A DNA stretch of 19,931 nt from contig JAQVQJ010000011.1 in NCBI GenBank assembly GCA_028701635.1, forward strand, positions 1 through 19,931, in the 5' to 3' direction. Under the pieces are notes generated by a model that saw only the letters and a program-made list of their open reading frames with translations, ran no database searches and was not told the DNA's origin. Positions 1 to 8,124 of the stretch are shown in pieces. A program made the position numbers and the translations under genes. Every line of letters begins with the position of its first letter. Positions within the stretch are counted from its first letter, which is position 1. This DNA comes from Clostridia bacterium (GTDB lineage Bacteria > Bacillota_A > Clostridia > Christensenellales > UBA1242).

Positions 1-153
1 GATGCAACGGCGATGTATATTGCAAAACTTCTCAATCCATTTGGTATAAAAGTTACAAGAATTGCACAAGGAATTTCAATGGGAAGCGAACTTGAATATG
101 CAGATGAAGTAACATTAGCAAAGGCGCTTGAAGCAAGAAGAGTTATAGATTAA
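1..153 (+). CDS. recR: Recombination protein RecR, C-terminal fragment
   Basis: This is the last 50 codons of RecR, read in frame 1 from the window edge to the TAA at 151-153; the start lies outside the window. RecR acts with RecF and RecO to load RecA at single-strand gaps. The visible part is the end of the Toprim domain and the C-terminal tail. Segments such as [17 protein letters not shown] and a final LEARRVID match the highly conserved RecR C-terminus, so the family call is firm although the N-terminal helix-hairpin-helix and zinc finger cannot be checked. Its stop is three bases before the first argS ATG, so the two are almost certainly co-transcribed. In many bacteria recR instead ends a dnaX-ybaB-recR operon, whose upstream part would lie outside this window. 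Confidence 0.93.
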   Translation, partial: DATAMYIAKLLNPFGIKVTRIAQGISMGSELEYADEVTLAKALEARRVID

Positions 154-162
154 AGGATGAAA

Positions 163-1896
163 ATGAATATATTAAAAGATTTAGAGAAAGAGTTTAGTAA
201 AATTTTTAAAGAGTTGGGTTATCCAAAAGAGGATATTAATATTACATTTTCTGACAGACCAGAACTTTGCGATTTTCAATGTAATTCTGCTTTTATTTTA
301 GCAAAAAAAGAGAAAAAAGCACCAATTATGATTGCAAATGCGATTGTAGAAAAAATTAATAATGATAATTATACTATTTCTATTGCCAACCCGGGATTTA
401 TTAATATTACATTGAAAGAGGCGTGTCTCTCAAAAATTATCAAAGAATTATATAATGATGAAAGGGTTGGAATTGAAAAAGTAAAATCCAAAAAGATTAT
501 TTTAGATTATGGCGGTCCAAATGTTGCAAAACCTTTACATGTTGGACACTTAAGAAGTGCTGTTATTGGAGAGACTATAAAAAGACTTGCAGTATTTATG
601 GGCGATGAAGTCATAGGTGATATACATCTCGGCGACTGGGGACTTCAAATGGGGCTCACAATTGCTATTATTTTAGAGAATTACAATTGTGAATATTATC
701 TTAATGGAAAAGGCGAAAAACCTAAAATTACAATGGAAGATTTAAATAAATTGTATCCAGAAGCTTCAGCTCGTGCAAAAACTGATATAGAGTTTAATAA
801 AAAAGCTCATGAGATAACTGTTAAATTACAAGCAAAAGAAAAATTTTATTACAAAATTTGGGAAGATATTCGTTCCATTTCAGTTAAAGCTATTAAAGAG
901 AATTATGAAATGCTGGACGTAACTGGATTTGATCTTTGGAATGGAGAGAGTAACGCGGAGCCATATATTGAAAAAACTTTTGATATCTTAAATAAGAAAA
1001 ATTTAATCGAAAAGAGCCAAGGGGCAGAAATTGTTAGAGTTGAAAAAGAAACGGATACAGCACCAATGCCACCAGTAATAGTTCGTTCTAGTGCAGATTC
1101 GGTTCTTTATGCAACAACAGATATTGCTACAATTCTTTCGAGAATGGAAATATATAATCCTGATGAAATTTGGTATTTAACAGATGCTAGGCAAAGTCTA
1201 CATTTCGAGCAAGTATTTAGAGTTTGTAGATTAGCCGGGATTGTTAATGATAAAATAAATTTATTACATTTACCATTTGGGACTATAAATGGTACAGATG
1301 GTAAGCCTTTTAAAACTCGCGAAGGCGGGACTATGAGGTTGTTAGATTTTATAGATTTAATTATAGAAGCTTCCGAACAGAAAATAAAAGAAAGTCAAAA
1401 AGCAATAAATATAAGCGAAAAAGCAAGTAAAGAGCTTGCTCTTGAAATAGGGGTTAGCGCTATTAAATTTGGAGATATGTTAAATTATCGTGCGAAAGAT
1501 TATATACTTGACCTTCCAAAGTTCTGTTCATTTGAAGGCAAGACAGGACCTTATATGCTTTATTCCATAGTTAGAATAAATTCTATTTTAGAAAAAGCGG
1601 GAGAATTTAAGCCGAATTTCGAAATAAATTTTCCAATAGAAAAAGAAATAATAATTAATCTTTTAAAATTTGCTAATGATGTTAAAGTTTCTTATACGGA
1701 AAAAGCTCCAAATATTTTAGTTCAAAGTGCTTTTAATTTGGCTTCATCGTTTAGTACTTTATATAATCAAATAAACATATTGGCTGAAAAAGATATAAAT
1801 AAAAAATCATCACTTTTAACTTTATTAACTACTGTAAAGTGCGCTCTTTCAATATTTTCCCATATATTAGGAGTAAAAATACCTAAAAAAATGTAG
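163..1896 (+). CDS. argS: Arginyl-tRNA synthetase
   Basis: Class I synthetase that charges tRNA-Arg with arginine using ATP in the cytoplasm. The order is as in the family: an N-terminal Add1/COG domain (about residues 1-105) with the segment NPGFINITL, then the catalytic Rossmann fold with GPNVAKPLHVGHLRSA, in which HVGH (about 126-129) is the HIGH motif. GKPFKTREGG (about 381-390) occupies the KMSKS-loop position, which is degenerate in many ArgRS. A C-terminal DALR anticodon-binding domain follows from about 480. About 577 residues is normal. The frame also has an ATG at 157, but AAGG (153-156) abuts it, while it sits 6 bases before the ATG at 163, so I prefer 163. The gene directly follows recR and has no clear hairpin terminator after its TAG stop. 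Confidence 0.96.
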   Translation: MNILKDLEKEFSKIFKELGYPKEDINITFSDRPELCDFQCNSAFILAKKEKKAPIMIANAIVEKINNDNYTISIANPGFINITLKEACLSKIIKELYNDERVGIEKVKSKKIILDYGGPNVAKPLHVGHLRSAVIGETIKRLAVFMGDEVIGDIHLGDWGLQMGLTIAIILENYNCEYYLNGKGEKPKITMEDLNKLYPEASARAKTDIEFNKKAHEITVKLQAKEKFYYKIWEDIRSISVKAIKENYEMLDVTGFDLWNGESNAEPYIEKTFDILNKKNLIEKSQGAEIVRVEKETDTAPMPPVIVRSSADSVLYATTDIATILSRMEIYNPDEIWYLTDARQSLHFEQVFRVCRLAGIVNDKINLLHLPFGTINGTDGKPFKTREGGTMRLLDFIDLIIEASEQKIKESQKAINISEKASKELALEIGVSAIKFGDMLNYRAKDYILDLPKFCSFEGKTGPYMLYSIVRINSILEKAGEFKPNFEINFPIEKEIIINLLKFANDVKVSYTEKAPNILVQSAFNLASSFSTLYNQINILAEKDINKKSSLLTLLTTVKCALSIFSHILGVKIPKKM

Positions 1897-1953
1897 AAAA
1901 ATAAAAAATACCTGAAAAATAGTAAAAAAATAAATAAAAATTCAAAAAAAGTA

Positions 1954-1982
1954 TTTACAAATCAAAAAATATATGGTATTCT
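1954..1982 (+). promoter_or_regulatory. Sigma-A type promoter with TGn extended -10, before the 105-aa gene
   Basis: TTTACA (1954-1959, 5/6 to TTGACA) is followed after 17 bases by TATTCT (1977-1982, 4/6), preceded by TGG as a TGn extended -10. The expected transcription start is near 1989, giving a leader of about 26 bases that holds the ribosome site GGAGG at 2006-2010. Confidence 0.6.
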
Positions 1983-2014
1983 ACTTGTAAGATAAGACAA
2001 ATAGCGGAGGGAAT

Positions 2015-2332
2015 ATGATATTAAAAATGGGACCATTTATAAGAGAGCAAAGAAAATATGCTAACAGATTTTTACACGAATTAAAAAAGAGAGATGTCAA
2101 CGATTTCTTTAAATCCGTTGAAAATAATGGAACTATTCGTTTTGCAGGAAATGATGGACCAGTAGAAACATCAATGAAAGAATTTTATACAAAATCAAGA
2201 AAAAAGATTCAAAAGATGGCAGATAAAGTAACTTATTCTATAGGGGAAAGATTGAATAAAGCTGAATTAGCAAAACTAACTGCTTTAGTAGGAACTGGGA
2301 CAAAAGAAAGAAGTGCATCAATTCAAAAATAA
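2015..2332 (+). CDS. Unrecognised basic 105-aa protein
   Basis: I do not recognise this protein. The ORF is 105 codons with a good GGAGG ribosome site (2006-2010) four bases before the ATG, its own promoter (1954-1982) and an intrinsic terminator (2353-2376), so it looks like a real monocistronic gene. The product is hydrophilic and lysine/arginine-rich, with no membrane segment, signal peptide or cysteine pair. The first half (about 7-35) looks helical and strongly charged (REQRKYANRFLHELKKRD). A short segment IRFAGNDGPVE (about 41-51) may form a beta hairpin, and the C-terminal half is again lysine-rich and probably helical. A nucleic-acid-binding or structural role is possible on charge alone and is inference. 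A second in-frame ATG at 2027 has no ribosome site of its own. Confidence 0.75.
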   Translation: MILKMGPFIREQRKYANRFLHELKKRDVNDFFKSVENNGTIRFAGNDGPVETSMKEFYTKSRKKIQKMADKVTYSIGERLNKAELAKLTALVGTGTKERSASIQK

Positions 2333-2352
2333 TATAAAAATATTAAGTCTAT

Positions 2353-2376
2353 AAAAAGCCGAAAGGCTTTTTTTTT
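2353..2376 (+). terminator. Intrinsic terminator of the 105-aa gene
   Basis: The stem AAAAAGCC (2353-2360) and GGCTTTTT (2365-2372) closes on a GAAA tetraloop (2361-2364) and runs into a tract of nine T ending at 2376. It lies 20 bases after the stop codon, the expected place for a rho-independent terminator. Confidence 0.9.
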
Positions 2377-2377
2377 G

Positions 2378-2498
2378 AAAACAATAAAATTCCTGATATG
2401 CTTTGTTTCTGTCGCCTTCTCTCACCAGTCACATACATTTGAGTATGTTCCTGTCGCGAGAAGGTGCCGAGCCTCGCCTATCAGATTTTTATTGTTTT
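2378..2498. repeat. GC-richer imperfect inverted-repeat element, about 121 bp
   Basis: The outer arms 2378-2398 and 2479-2498 pair almost fully (AAAACAATAAAA on the left, TTTTTATTGTTTT on the right, plus CTGATA/TATCAG). An inner pair, 2411-2436 and 2442-2467, matches at about 19 of 26 positions around a 5-base apex, with the best blocks CCTTCTC/GAGAAGG and ACATAC/GTATGT. The core is clearly richer in G+C than its AT-rich surroundings. No ORF of note runs through it. It may be a MITE-like or REP-like repeat or a structured RNA; whether other copies exist in the genome cannot be seen here. The rest of the 2333-2609 gap holds the terminator before it and the plsX promoter after it. Confidence 0.7.
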
Positions 2499-2554
2499 AA
2501 ATTTATGAAAGATTTAATTCTAACCTCGCCTAATCTTATTTTTTGTTAATTAAC

Positions 2555-2583
2555 TTGTTTTAAATTGGTTTTTTTGTTAAACT
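2555..2583 (+). promoter_or_regulatory. plsX promoter with extended -10
   Basis: TTGTTT (2555-2560) lies 17 bases before TAAACT (2578-2583), which is preceded by TGT (2575-2577) as a TGn extension. The expected start is near 2590, followed by GGAGA at 2601-2605. I saw no FapR-type operator (TTAGTACCTGNTACTAA-like) around it; a 10-bp palindrome GTTAATTAAC at 2545-2554 just precedes the -35 box, with no known role. Confidence 0.55.
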
Positions 2584-2609
2584 TGGAAATAATGTTAATT
2601 GGAGAAAAA

Positions 2610-3626
2610 ATGAAAATAGTAGTTGATGCAATGGGCGGAGATAATGCACCTTATGAGGTTGTTAAGGGTGTTGTTGACGGACTTAAAAAATATGACAACT
2701 TAAATGTTATTTTGTGTGGAGATAAAGAAAAAGTTGAAAAGTTTTTAAGTGAATTTGAATATGATAAAGACAGAATTGAAGTTGTACATGCTCCAGAAAT
2801 AATTGGAAATAATGAAAGTCCTACTAAAGCTATTAGAGAAAAAACAAACTCATCGCTTGTTGTTGCTTTTGATGTTTTAAAAAAAGATGAAGATGTTATA
2901 GGAATGGTTTCTGCTGGAAGTACTGGCGCGATTTTGACTGGTGGGTTTATGAAGATTGGAAGATTGGAAGGAATTTCTCGCCCAGCGCTTTCTCCCTTTT
3001 TGCCAACTAGAAAAGGTGGAAACGTTTTGATTATTGATTGCGGCGCTAATGTTGATTGTAAACCATTAAATCTTTGTCATTTTGCTATTATGGGCAGTGA
3101 ATATTTTAAAGAAAGATTTGGTGTTGAAAAGCCAAGAGTTGCACTTCTAAATATTGGAACCGAACAACACAAAGGTAACGAACTTTGTCATGTTACTTAT
3201 CCACTTTTAGAAAAATTAGATATTAATTTTGTTGGGAATATGGAAGCAAGAGATTTAATGAGCGGAGATTATGATGTTGTTGTTGCTGATGGCTTTGCAG
3301 GAAATATTTTATTAAAGTCCACCGAAGGTGCAGTAAAAATTTTTATGAAAGAAATGAAAAGTCAAATTAGATCTAGTTTCTGGACAAAAATCGGCGGATT
3401 TTTTATGTTGAAAGTTTTTAAAAACTTAAAGAAAAAATACGATTTTGATCTATATGGAGGAGCACCTTTTATTGGATGTAAAAAATTAATTATTAAAGCG
3501 CATGGTTCTAGTAAGGCAAAATCTATTGAAACTTCGATTGACGAAATCATAACACTCCATAATAAAAAATTAAATAAAAACATAACAAAAGCATTGGAAA
3601 AAGTGAAAATTGAAGAAAGTGAATAA
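2610..3626 (+). CDS. plsX: Phosphate acyltransferase PlsX
   Basis: Converts acyl-ACP and inorganic phosphate to acyl-phosphate, the donor used by PlsY to acylate glycerol-3-phosphate in phospholipid synthesis; a peripheral membrane enzyme. The N-terminus MKIVVDAMGGDNAP is the family signature. SAGSTGAIL, KGGNVLIIDCGANVDCKP, LLNIGTEQHKGNEL and ADGFAGNILLKS follow in the usual order, and the length of 338 residues is normal. The frame is open further upstream to an ATG at 2565, but that ATG lies inside the promoter spacer. The ATG at 2610 has GGAGA (2601-2605) four bases before it and gives the canonical N-terminus. Neither fabD/fabG nor acpP follows: the next gene, 99 bases on, is smc with its own promoter. 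Confidence 0.96.
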   Translation: MKIVVDAMGGDNAPYEVVKGVVDGLKKYDNLNVILCGDKEKVEKFLSEFEYDKDRIEVVHAPEIIGNNESPTKAIREKTNSSLVVAFDVLKKDEDVIGMVSAGSTGAILTGGFMKIGRLEGISRPALSPFLPTRKGGNVLIIDCGANVDCKPLNLCHFAIMGSEYFKERFGVEKPRVALLNIGTEQHKGNELCHVTYPLLEKLDINFVGNMEARDLMSGDYDVVVADGFAGNILLKSTEGAVKIFMKEMKSQIRSSFWTKIGGFFMLKVFKNLKKKYDFDLYGGAPFIGCKKLIIKAHGSSKAKSIETSIDEIITLHNKKLNKNITKALEKVKIEESE

Positions 3627-3659
3627 GTTTAGAGTTAGAAAGAGTAATGAAAAATATGT

Positions 3660-3687
3660 TTGAAATATTTGTTTTTTATGCTAAACT
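3660..3687 (+). promoter_or_regulatory. smc promoter with extended -10
   Basis: TTGAAA (3660-3665), a 16-base spacer, and TAAACT (3682-3687) preceded by TGC. The -10 hexamer is the same as at plsX. The expected start is near 3694, leaving about 30 bases of leader that holds AGGTGA at 3714-3719. Confidence 0.6.
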
Positions 3688-3725
3688 AAAAGAGTCAGTT
3701 ATATTATAAATAAAGGTGATTGAGC

Positions 3726-6700
3726 GTGAATTTTAAAGGGCTAGATTTAGCGGGATTTAAATCTTTTGCAGATAAAATAGAAATAAAATTTGATGATGGG
3801 GTAACAGCAATTGTTGGCCCTAATGGTTGTGGCAAAAGTAATATTGCAGATGCAGTTCGTTGGGTTTTGGGAGAACAGAGTTCTAAGACTTTGAGAGGCT
3901 CTTCCATGCAAGATATTATCTTTAATGGGACGGAAAAGAGAAAGAGTTTATCGTATTGTGAAGTTACAATGACATTTGATAATCTTGATAGATTTTTTAA
4001 GTATGAGTTTGATAAAATTGCAATTACTCGTAAATTATATAGAAGCGGAGAAAGCGAATATCTCTTAAATAGAGTGCCATGCAGATTGAAAGACATTACA
4101 AATTTACTTTATGATTCTGGATTGGGTAGAGATGGTTATTCTATTATTGGACAGGATCAAGTTGGAAGAATTTTATCTTCTAAACCAGAGGATAGAAGGT
4201 CAATATTTGAAGATGCTGCGGGAATTTCAAAATATAAATCTAGAAAAATTGAAGCAGAAAGAAAGCTTGAAAGAACAAGAGATAACATATTAAAATTACA
4301 ACTTGTTATTGATGAAATTGATAGGCAGCTTGGACCTATGAGAAAGCAATCAGAAGATGCAAAAAGTTTCCTTGAATTAAAAGAAGCCTTAAAGAATTTA
4401 GAAATAAATGCTTATATATATCAATATGAAAATGCTCATGATATGAAATCAAAGATCAGTGGAAAATTAGCGGCAGTTAACGAAGAATTAGAACTTCGTC
4501 AAACTGAATTAACCGAAGTTAGCGAAGAGTACTCAAATAATATGTCGAGCATAGATGCGATTGATAAGACTGTTGAAAGATTGCACGAGAGCATTCTTAA
4601 CTTAACTGTTAGTTTGGAAAAACAAGTTGGTGAAGCAAATGTTGTTAAAGAAAGAGTAAAATTTTTAAAAGATCAAAATAATAGGCTAAATCTTGATTTA
4701 ACAAACTATGATAAATTAATCGAAATGTTAAGTGCAAGACTAAAAGATAGAGATGAAAGTCTTCAAGTGTCTAATAAAAATTTAGGAGAATTAAGAAAAG
4801 AAGAGGAAGAAATTACCCAAAAATATTTAATGATTGTTGATGAATTAAATCTTAGTGAAGATGAGACAGAGAGTTCGCATAAATCTATGTTTGATGCAAT
4901 GGATAGATTAACAAGCATTAAGTCAAATTCTTCTCGTTTAGAAGCGGAAAAAGAAGCAAACAAAACTTCACTAGAAGAAATAAAGTTAAGAAAAGAAATA
5001 TTAAATCAAAGAATAGATGAAAACAATAAAATAAAGGGCGGAATTCTTCAAAGTTTAAAAGAATTAGAAGAACAAAACAAAGAACAACAAGACACTGCTT
5101 TAAAGAGCAAATTGTTTTTACAAGATAAACAAGACAAGATTGCCGAACTTGATAGCGAAAGACAAAATGCGGCAACTAGAATTCAAGTTTATGAGAATAG
5201 AAAACGTATGTTGGAAGATATGCAAGCTGAACACGAAGGTTATGCTGGCAGTGTTAAAAAACTTTTAAAAGAGAGCGAAAGAAGTATAGAATTTGCAAAA
5301 AAGATGGTTGGTGTTTTAGCATCTTTAATAACCGTTCCTGAGAAATTTGAAACAGCTATAGAAACAGCTTTGGGAAATGCTCTTCAAAACATCGTTACAA
5401 GAAATGAACATGATGCCAAAGAGTTAATCGAATATTTAAAACGAGAACAATATGGTAGGGCGACTTTCCTTCCAATTACTTCTATGAGACCTAGGAATTT
5501 AAATCCGGAATATAGAAATATTTTAAATCATTCGGGTTGTTTTGGTATTGCAAAAGATCTTATTTCCTATGGCTCTGACATAGAAAATGTTGTTTCCAAT
5601 TTATTAGGGGCAACCATTGTTGTTGACAACTTAGAAACAGCAATAACATTTGCTCAAAGTTCACATTTTGAATATAAGATTGTTACCCTTGATGGAGATG
5701 TTATAAACCCCAAAGGGTCCATGTCGGGCGGAAGTAGAAAATCTGAGGCAGTAAATTTAATCAGCAGAGATAGAGAAATTAAAACATTAGCTACTGAAAT
5801 TGATAAGTTTAAGGATATATTGAATAATGGCGAAGCAAAGGTAAAAGGGGAGAAAGAAGAATATATAAAACTTTCTAAACAATATGAATTTTTGGCTAGT
5901 AAACAAAACGAATTAGAAGTTGAAATTGCAAAAGAAAATGAAAAGTTTTCTAATTTACAAACCTTAATTTTATCTTTTGAAAACGAGATTATTACTCTTG
6001 AAAATTCGGAGAAAATAATTAACAATAAAATTAATTTAATAACAAATGAATTAAAGAGTATAGATGAACTTGAAATGTCAGTTGGTGCGAATAAAGAGGG
6101 CGCAAATGAAGCAATAGAAAAAAGACAAAACAAATTTGCTGGGTTAAAAACAGAGAGAGAAAAACTAAACTCCGAATTAACCGAAAAACGAGTTAAAATC
6201 GCATCTATTACAAGTGAAATCATTGCAACTACTCAAGAGTTAGAGAGATTGGATAACCAACTTTGTGAAGCACAAGAGAAAAAGTGCGAATGTGCACAAG
6301 AGTTGGAGAAAAACAGCGCAACAATCGATGAGGCGGATAGAATTATTGCTGTACAAATTGAAAATGTTGCAAGTGCAGAAACTAAAAGAAAGCTTGAAGG
6401 GCTTAAGGAAGAGCAATCTAAATTAGATGAAAATAAAATTTCATTACAACAAAGTTTAAAACAACTAGATGAAAGAAGAACTCAATTAATTGAAGAAGTT
6501 AATAAAATAAATGAAAGAAAATTAAACGAAGAATTTAAAATCAATAAGGTTGATACTGATATTGAAACAATGCAAACAAAGATATTTGAGGAATACAACC
6601 TTGATTATAACTCTTGTCTTGAATTTAGAGATATGGAGTTTGAATATAATAAGGGCAGTACTGAAATCAATAGAATTAAACGAGAAATTGCAAAACTTGG

Positions 6701-7328
6701 GTATATTAATGTTGCTGCTATTGAGGACTCAAAATTATTAGGCGAAAGATACGATAATTTAGCAAATCAAGTTGATGATTTAAATAAAGCACAAAACGAA
6801 TTGATTGAGATTATTAATGAACTTTCAACAGAAATGACTAATAAATTTAACTCGGAATTTGAAAAAATTAATGAGAATTTCAAAACCACATTTAAAGAAT
6901 TGTTTGGTGGTGGAAATGCAAAATTAGAACTTGTTGGAAGTGAAAATGTTCTAGAAGCGGGAGTTGAAATTTATGCTGAACCACCGGGTAAAAAGTTACA
7001 GTCTAATACATTATTGAGCGGAGGAGAAAAAGCACTAACTGCTATCGCAATTCTATTTGCAATATTGAAGTTAAAGCCTATGCCTTTCTGCTTGCTAGAT
7101 GAAATTGAGGCAGCGCTTGATGAGGCAAATGTTTACAGATTTGCTCAATATTTGCGTAGATTTTCAAAAGAAACACAATTTATTGTTATTACACATAAAA
7201 AACCGACAATGGAACTTGCAGATTCACTTTATGGCGTTACCATGGAAGAAAAAGGTGTTTCAAGAGTTGTTTCTGTTAGATTAAGTGATATTAAAGATTT
7301 TGATAAAAATGAAAATACGACAGTATAA
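3726..7328 (+). CDS. smc: Chromosome partition protein SMC
   Basis: ATPase core of the bacterial condensin, which with ScpA and ScpB compacts and segregates the chromosome. The two-part ABC head and long arms are all visible. The N-terminal head carries AGFKSFADK and Walker A GPNGCGKSN (about residues 31-39). Two heptad-rich coiled coils of about 300 residues each flank a hinge (about 510-650) that ends in the glycine-rich segment GSMSGGS. The C-terminal head carries the signature LLSGGEKALTA (about 1096-1106) and Walker B FCLLDEIEAALDE (about 1121-1133). About 1200 residues is the normal size. A TTG at 3720 is also in frame, but AGGTGA (3714-3719) abuts it and is six bases from the GTG at 3726, which I prefer. 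pnuC follows after 23 bases, probably on the same transcript; rnc and ftsY, common neighbours of smc, are absent. Confidence 0.96.
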   Translation: MNFKGLDLAGFKSFADKIEIKFDDGVTAIVGPNGCGKSNIADAVRWVLGEQSSKTLRGSSMQDIIFNGTEKRKSLSYCEVTMTFDNLDRFFKYEFDKIAITRKLYRSGESEYLLNRVPCRLKDITNLLYDSGLGRDGYSIIGQDQVGRILSSKPEDRRSIFEDAAGISKYKSRKIEAERKLERTRDNILKLQLVIDEIDRQLGPMRKQSEDAKSFLELKEALKNLEINAYIYQYENAHDMKSKISGKLAAVNEELELRQTELTEVSEEYSNNMSSIDAIDKTVERLHESILNLTVSLEKQVGEANVVKERVKFLKDQNNRLNLDLTNYDKLIEMLSARLKDRDESLQVSNKNLGELRKEEEEITQKYLMIVDELNLSEDETESSHKSMFDAMDRLTSIKSNSSRLEAEKEANKTSLEEIKLRKEILNQRIDENNKIKGGILQSLKELEEQNKEQQDTALKSKLFLQDKQDKIAELDSERQNAATRIQVYENRKRMLEDMQAEHEGYAGSVKKLLKESERSIEFAKKMVGVLASLITVPEKFETAIETALGNALQNIVTRNEHDAKELIEYLKREQYGRATFLPITSMRPRNLNPEYRNILNHSGCFGIAKDLISYGSDIENVVSNLLGATIVVDNLETAITFAQSSHFEYKIVTLDGDVINPKGSMSGGSRKSEAVNLISRDREIKTLATEIDKFKDILNNGEAKVKGEKEEYIKLSKQYEFLASKQNELEVEIAKENEKFSNLQTLILSFENEIITLENSEKIINNKINLITNELKSIDELEMSVGANKEGANEAIEKRQNKFAGLKTEREKLNSELTEKRVKIASITSEIIATTQELERLDNQLCEAQEKKCECAQELEKNSATIDEADRIIAVQIENVASAETKRKLEGLKEEQSKLDENKISLQQSLKQLDERRTQLIEEVNKINERKLNEEFKINKVDTDIETMQTKIFEEYNLDYNSCLEFRDMEFEYNKGSTEINRIKREIAKLGYINVAAIEDSKLLGERYDNLANQVDDLNKAQNELIEIINELSTEMTNKFNSEFEKINENFKTTFKELFGGGNAKLELVGSENVLEAGVEIYAEPPGKKLQSNTLLSGGEKALTAIAILFAILKLKPMPFCLLDEIEAALDEANVYRFAQYLRRFSKETQFIVITHKKPTMELADSLYGVTMEEKGVSRVVSVRLSDIKDFDKNENTTV

Positions 7329-7351
7329 CTTATATAAGCAAGAGGAGAAAG

Positions 7352-8041
7352 ATGGTTAGACTTTACAAAAAGTTATTTGGAGATTGGACTATCTTTGAAA
7401 CTTGTTTATTTTTCGGGAGTTTATTTTTAGTAACAATTCTTGGAATTATATTTAGTGGAGATTGGTTAATAATTACCTGTTCTTTAATAGCGATTACAAC
7501 ATCGTTACTGCTAGCGAAAGGAAAGATAATAGGTCAGTTTTTTGGACTTTCTCTTGTTATCCTTTATTCAATTATATCTTTTAGACAGGGCTATTTTGGA
7601 GAAATTATAACATATTTAGCTTTAATGTTACCACTTTACATTTATGGTATTATTCAGTGGTTAAGGCATCGCGATAATAAAACAAAAATAGTAAAAGTAA
7701 ATGAAATAAAATTGAAAGAATGGTTGGGATTAATTTTAGTTACAATTGTTTTATCTATCTGTACATTTTTTATTTTAAAAGCTTTTAATACTAATGAATT
7801 ATTAATGAGTACCGCATCAGTTGTTTCAAGTATTTTAGCAGTTTATTTAATGGCTAGAAGGAATAAGTATGCCTTTATATTTTACTTAATTGATGATTTA
7901 ACTTTAATTATATTATGGGGGATTCCTGTGTTTGCAGGAGGTATTTCGCTTATCCCTATATTAATGACTCCAGTTATAAATCTAATAAATGATAGTTATG
8001 GGGTATATAATTGGCACAAGATAAAAAAACAACAAAAATAA
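7352..8041 (+). CDS. pnuC: PnuC-family vitamin B3/NMN-type transporter
   Basis: Predicted inner-membrane facilitator of the PnuC family, which imports nicotinamide riboside or a related pyridine or vitamin precursor for NAD synthesis, with uptake driven by phosphorylation inside the cell. The 229-residue product has about seven hydrophobic segments. It has the family pattern of an aromatic YGIIQWLRHR-type segment in the middle and LINDSYGVYNWHKI near the C-terminus, which matches the conserved end of PnuC. The exact substrate cannot be told: some family members carry thiamine or riboflavin precursors. AGGAG (7343-7347) lies four bases before the ATG. No kinase or regulator of NAD metabolism (nadR) is adjacent, and no riboswitch fits in the 23-base gap after smc, so its expression probably follows smc. 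Confidence 0.87.
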   Translation: MVRLYKKLFGDWTIFETCLFFGSLFLVTILGIIFSGDWLIITCSLIAITTSLLLAKGKIIGQFFGLSLVILYSIISFRQGYFGEIITYLALMLPLYIYGIIQWLRHRDNKTKIVKVNEIKLKEWLGLILVTIVLSICTFFILKAFNTNELLMSTASVVSSILAVYLMARRNKYAFIFYLIDDLTLIILWGIPVFAGGISLIPILMTPVINLINDSYGVYNWHKIKKQQK

Positions 8042-8055
8042 TTTTTTTTGTTGTT
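8028..8055 (+). terminator. Possible terminator at the 3' end of pnuC
   Basis: AACAACAAAAA (8028-8038) can pair with TTTTTGTTGTT (8045-8055). The stem overlaps the last codons of pnuC, is mostly A-T pairs, and is followed by TAATTTTTT. A weak but plausible end for the smc-pnuC transcript. Confidence 0.5.
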
Positions 8056-8086
8056 AATTTTTTAGAGAATTCATTCGGTTGGGAAT

Positions 8087-8112
8087 AAAAAAAAGGATGA
8101 TTTTCATCCTTT
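8087..8112 (-). terminator. Intrinsic terminator of the 124-aa gene
   Basis: AAAGGATGA (8092-8100), a TTT loop and TCATCCTTT (8104-8112) form a perfect 9-bp stem. On the - strand it is followed by eight T (A8094 to A8087), so it ends the leftward transcript 13 bases after the TAA of the 124-aa gene. On the + strand only a broken T tract follows, so it may work weakly both ways. Confidence 0.88.
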
Positions 8113-8124
8113 CTGATTTTGTTA

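Noticed and set aside
1897..2014. A terminator or RNA gene after argS.
   Set aside because: The stretch is very A-rich with no stable stem; only the promoter of the next gene can be supported.
2531..2609. Possible FapR operator before plsX.
   Set aside because: No sequence resembling the FapR palindrome is present; the short GTTAATTAAC palindrome is not that site and is likely AT-rich chance.
5654..6223. A 189-codon antisense ORF within smc.
   Set aside because: Its serine/phenylalanine/leucine-rich composition is what the reverse of an AT-rich coiled-coil gene gives; no ribosome site or promoter was seen.
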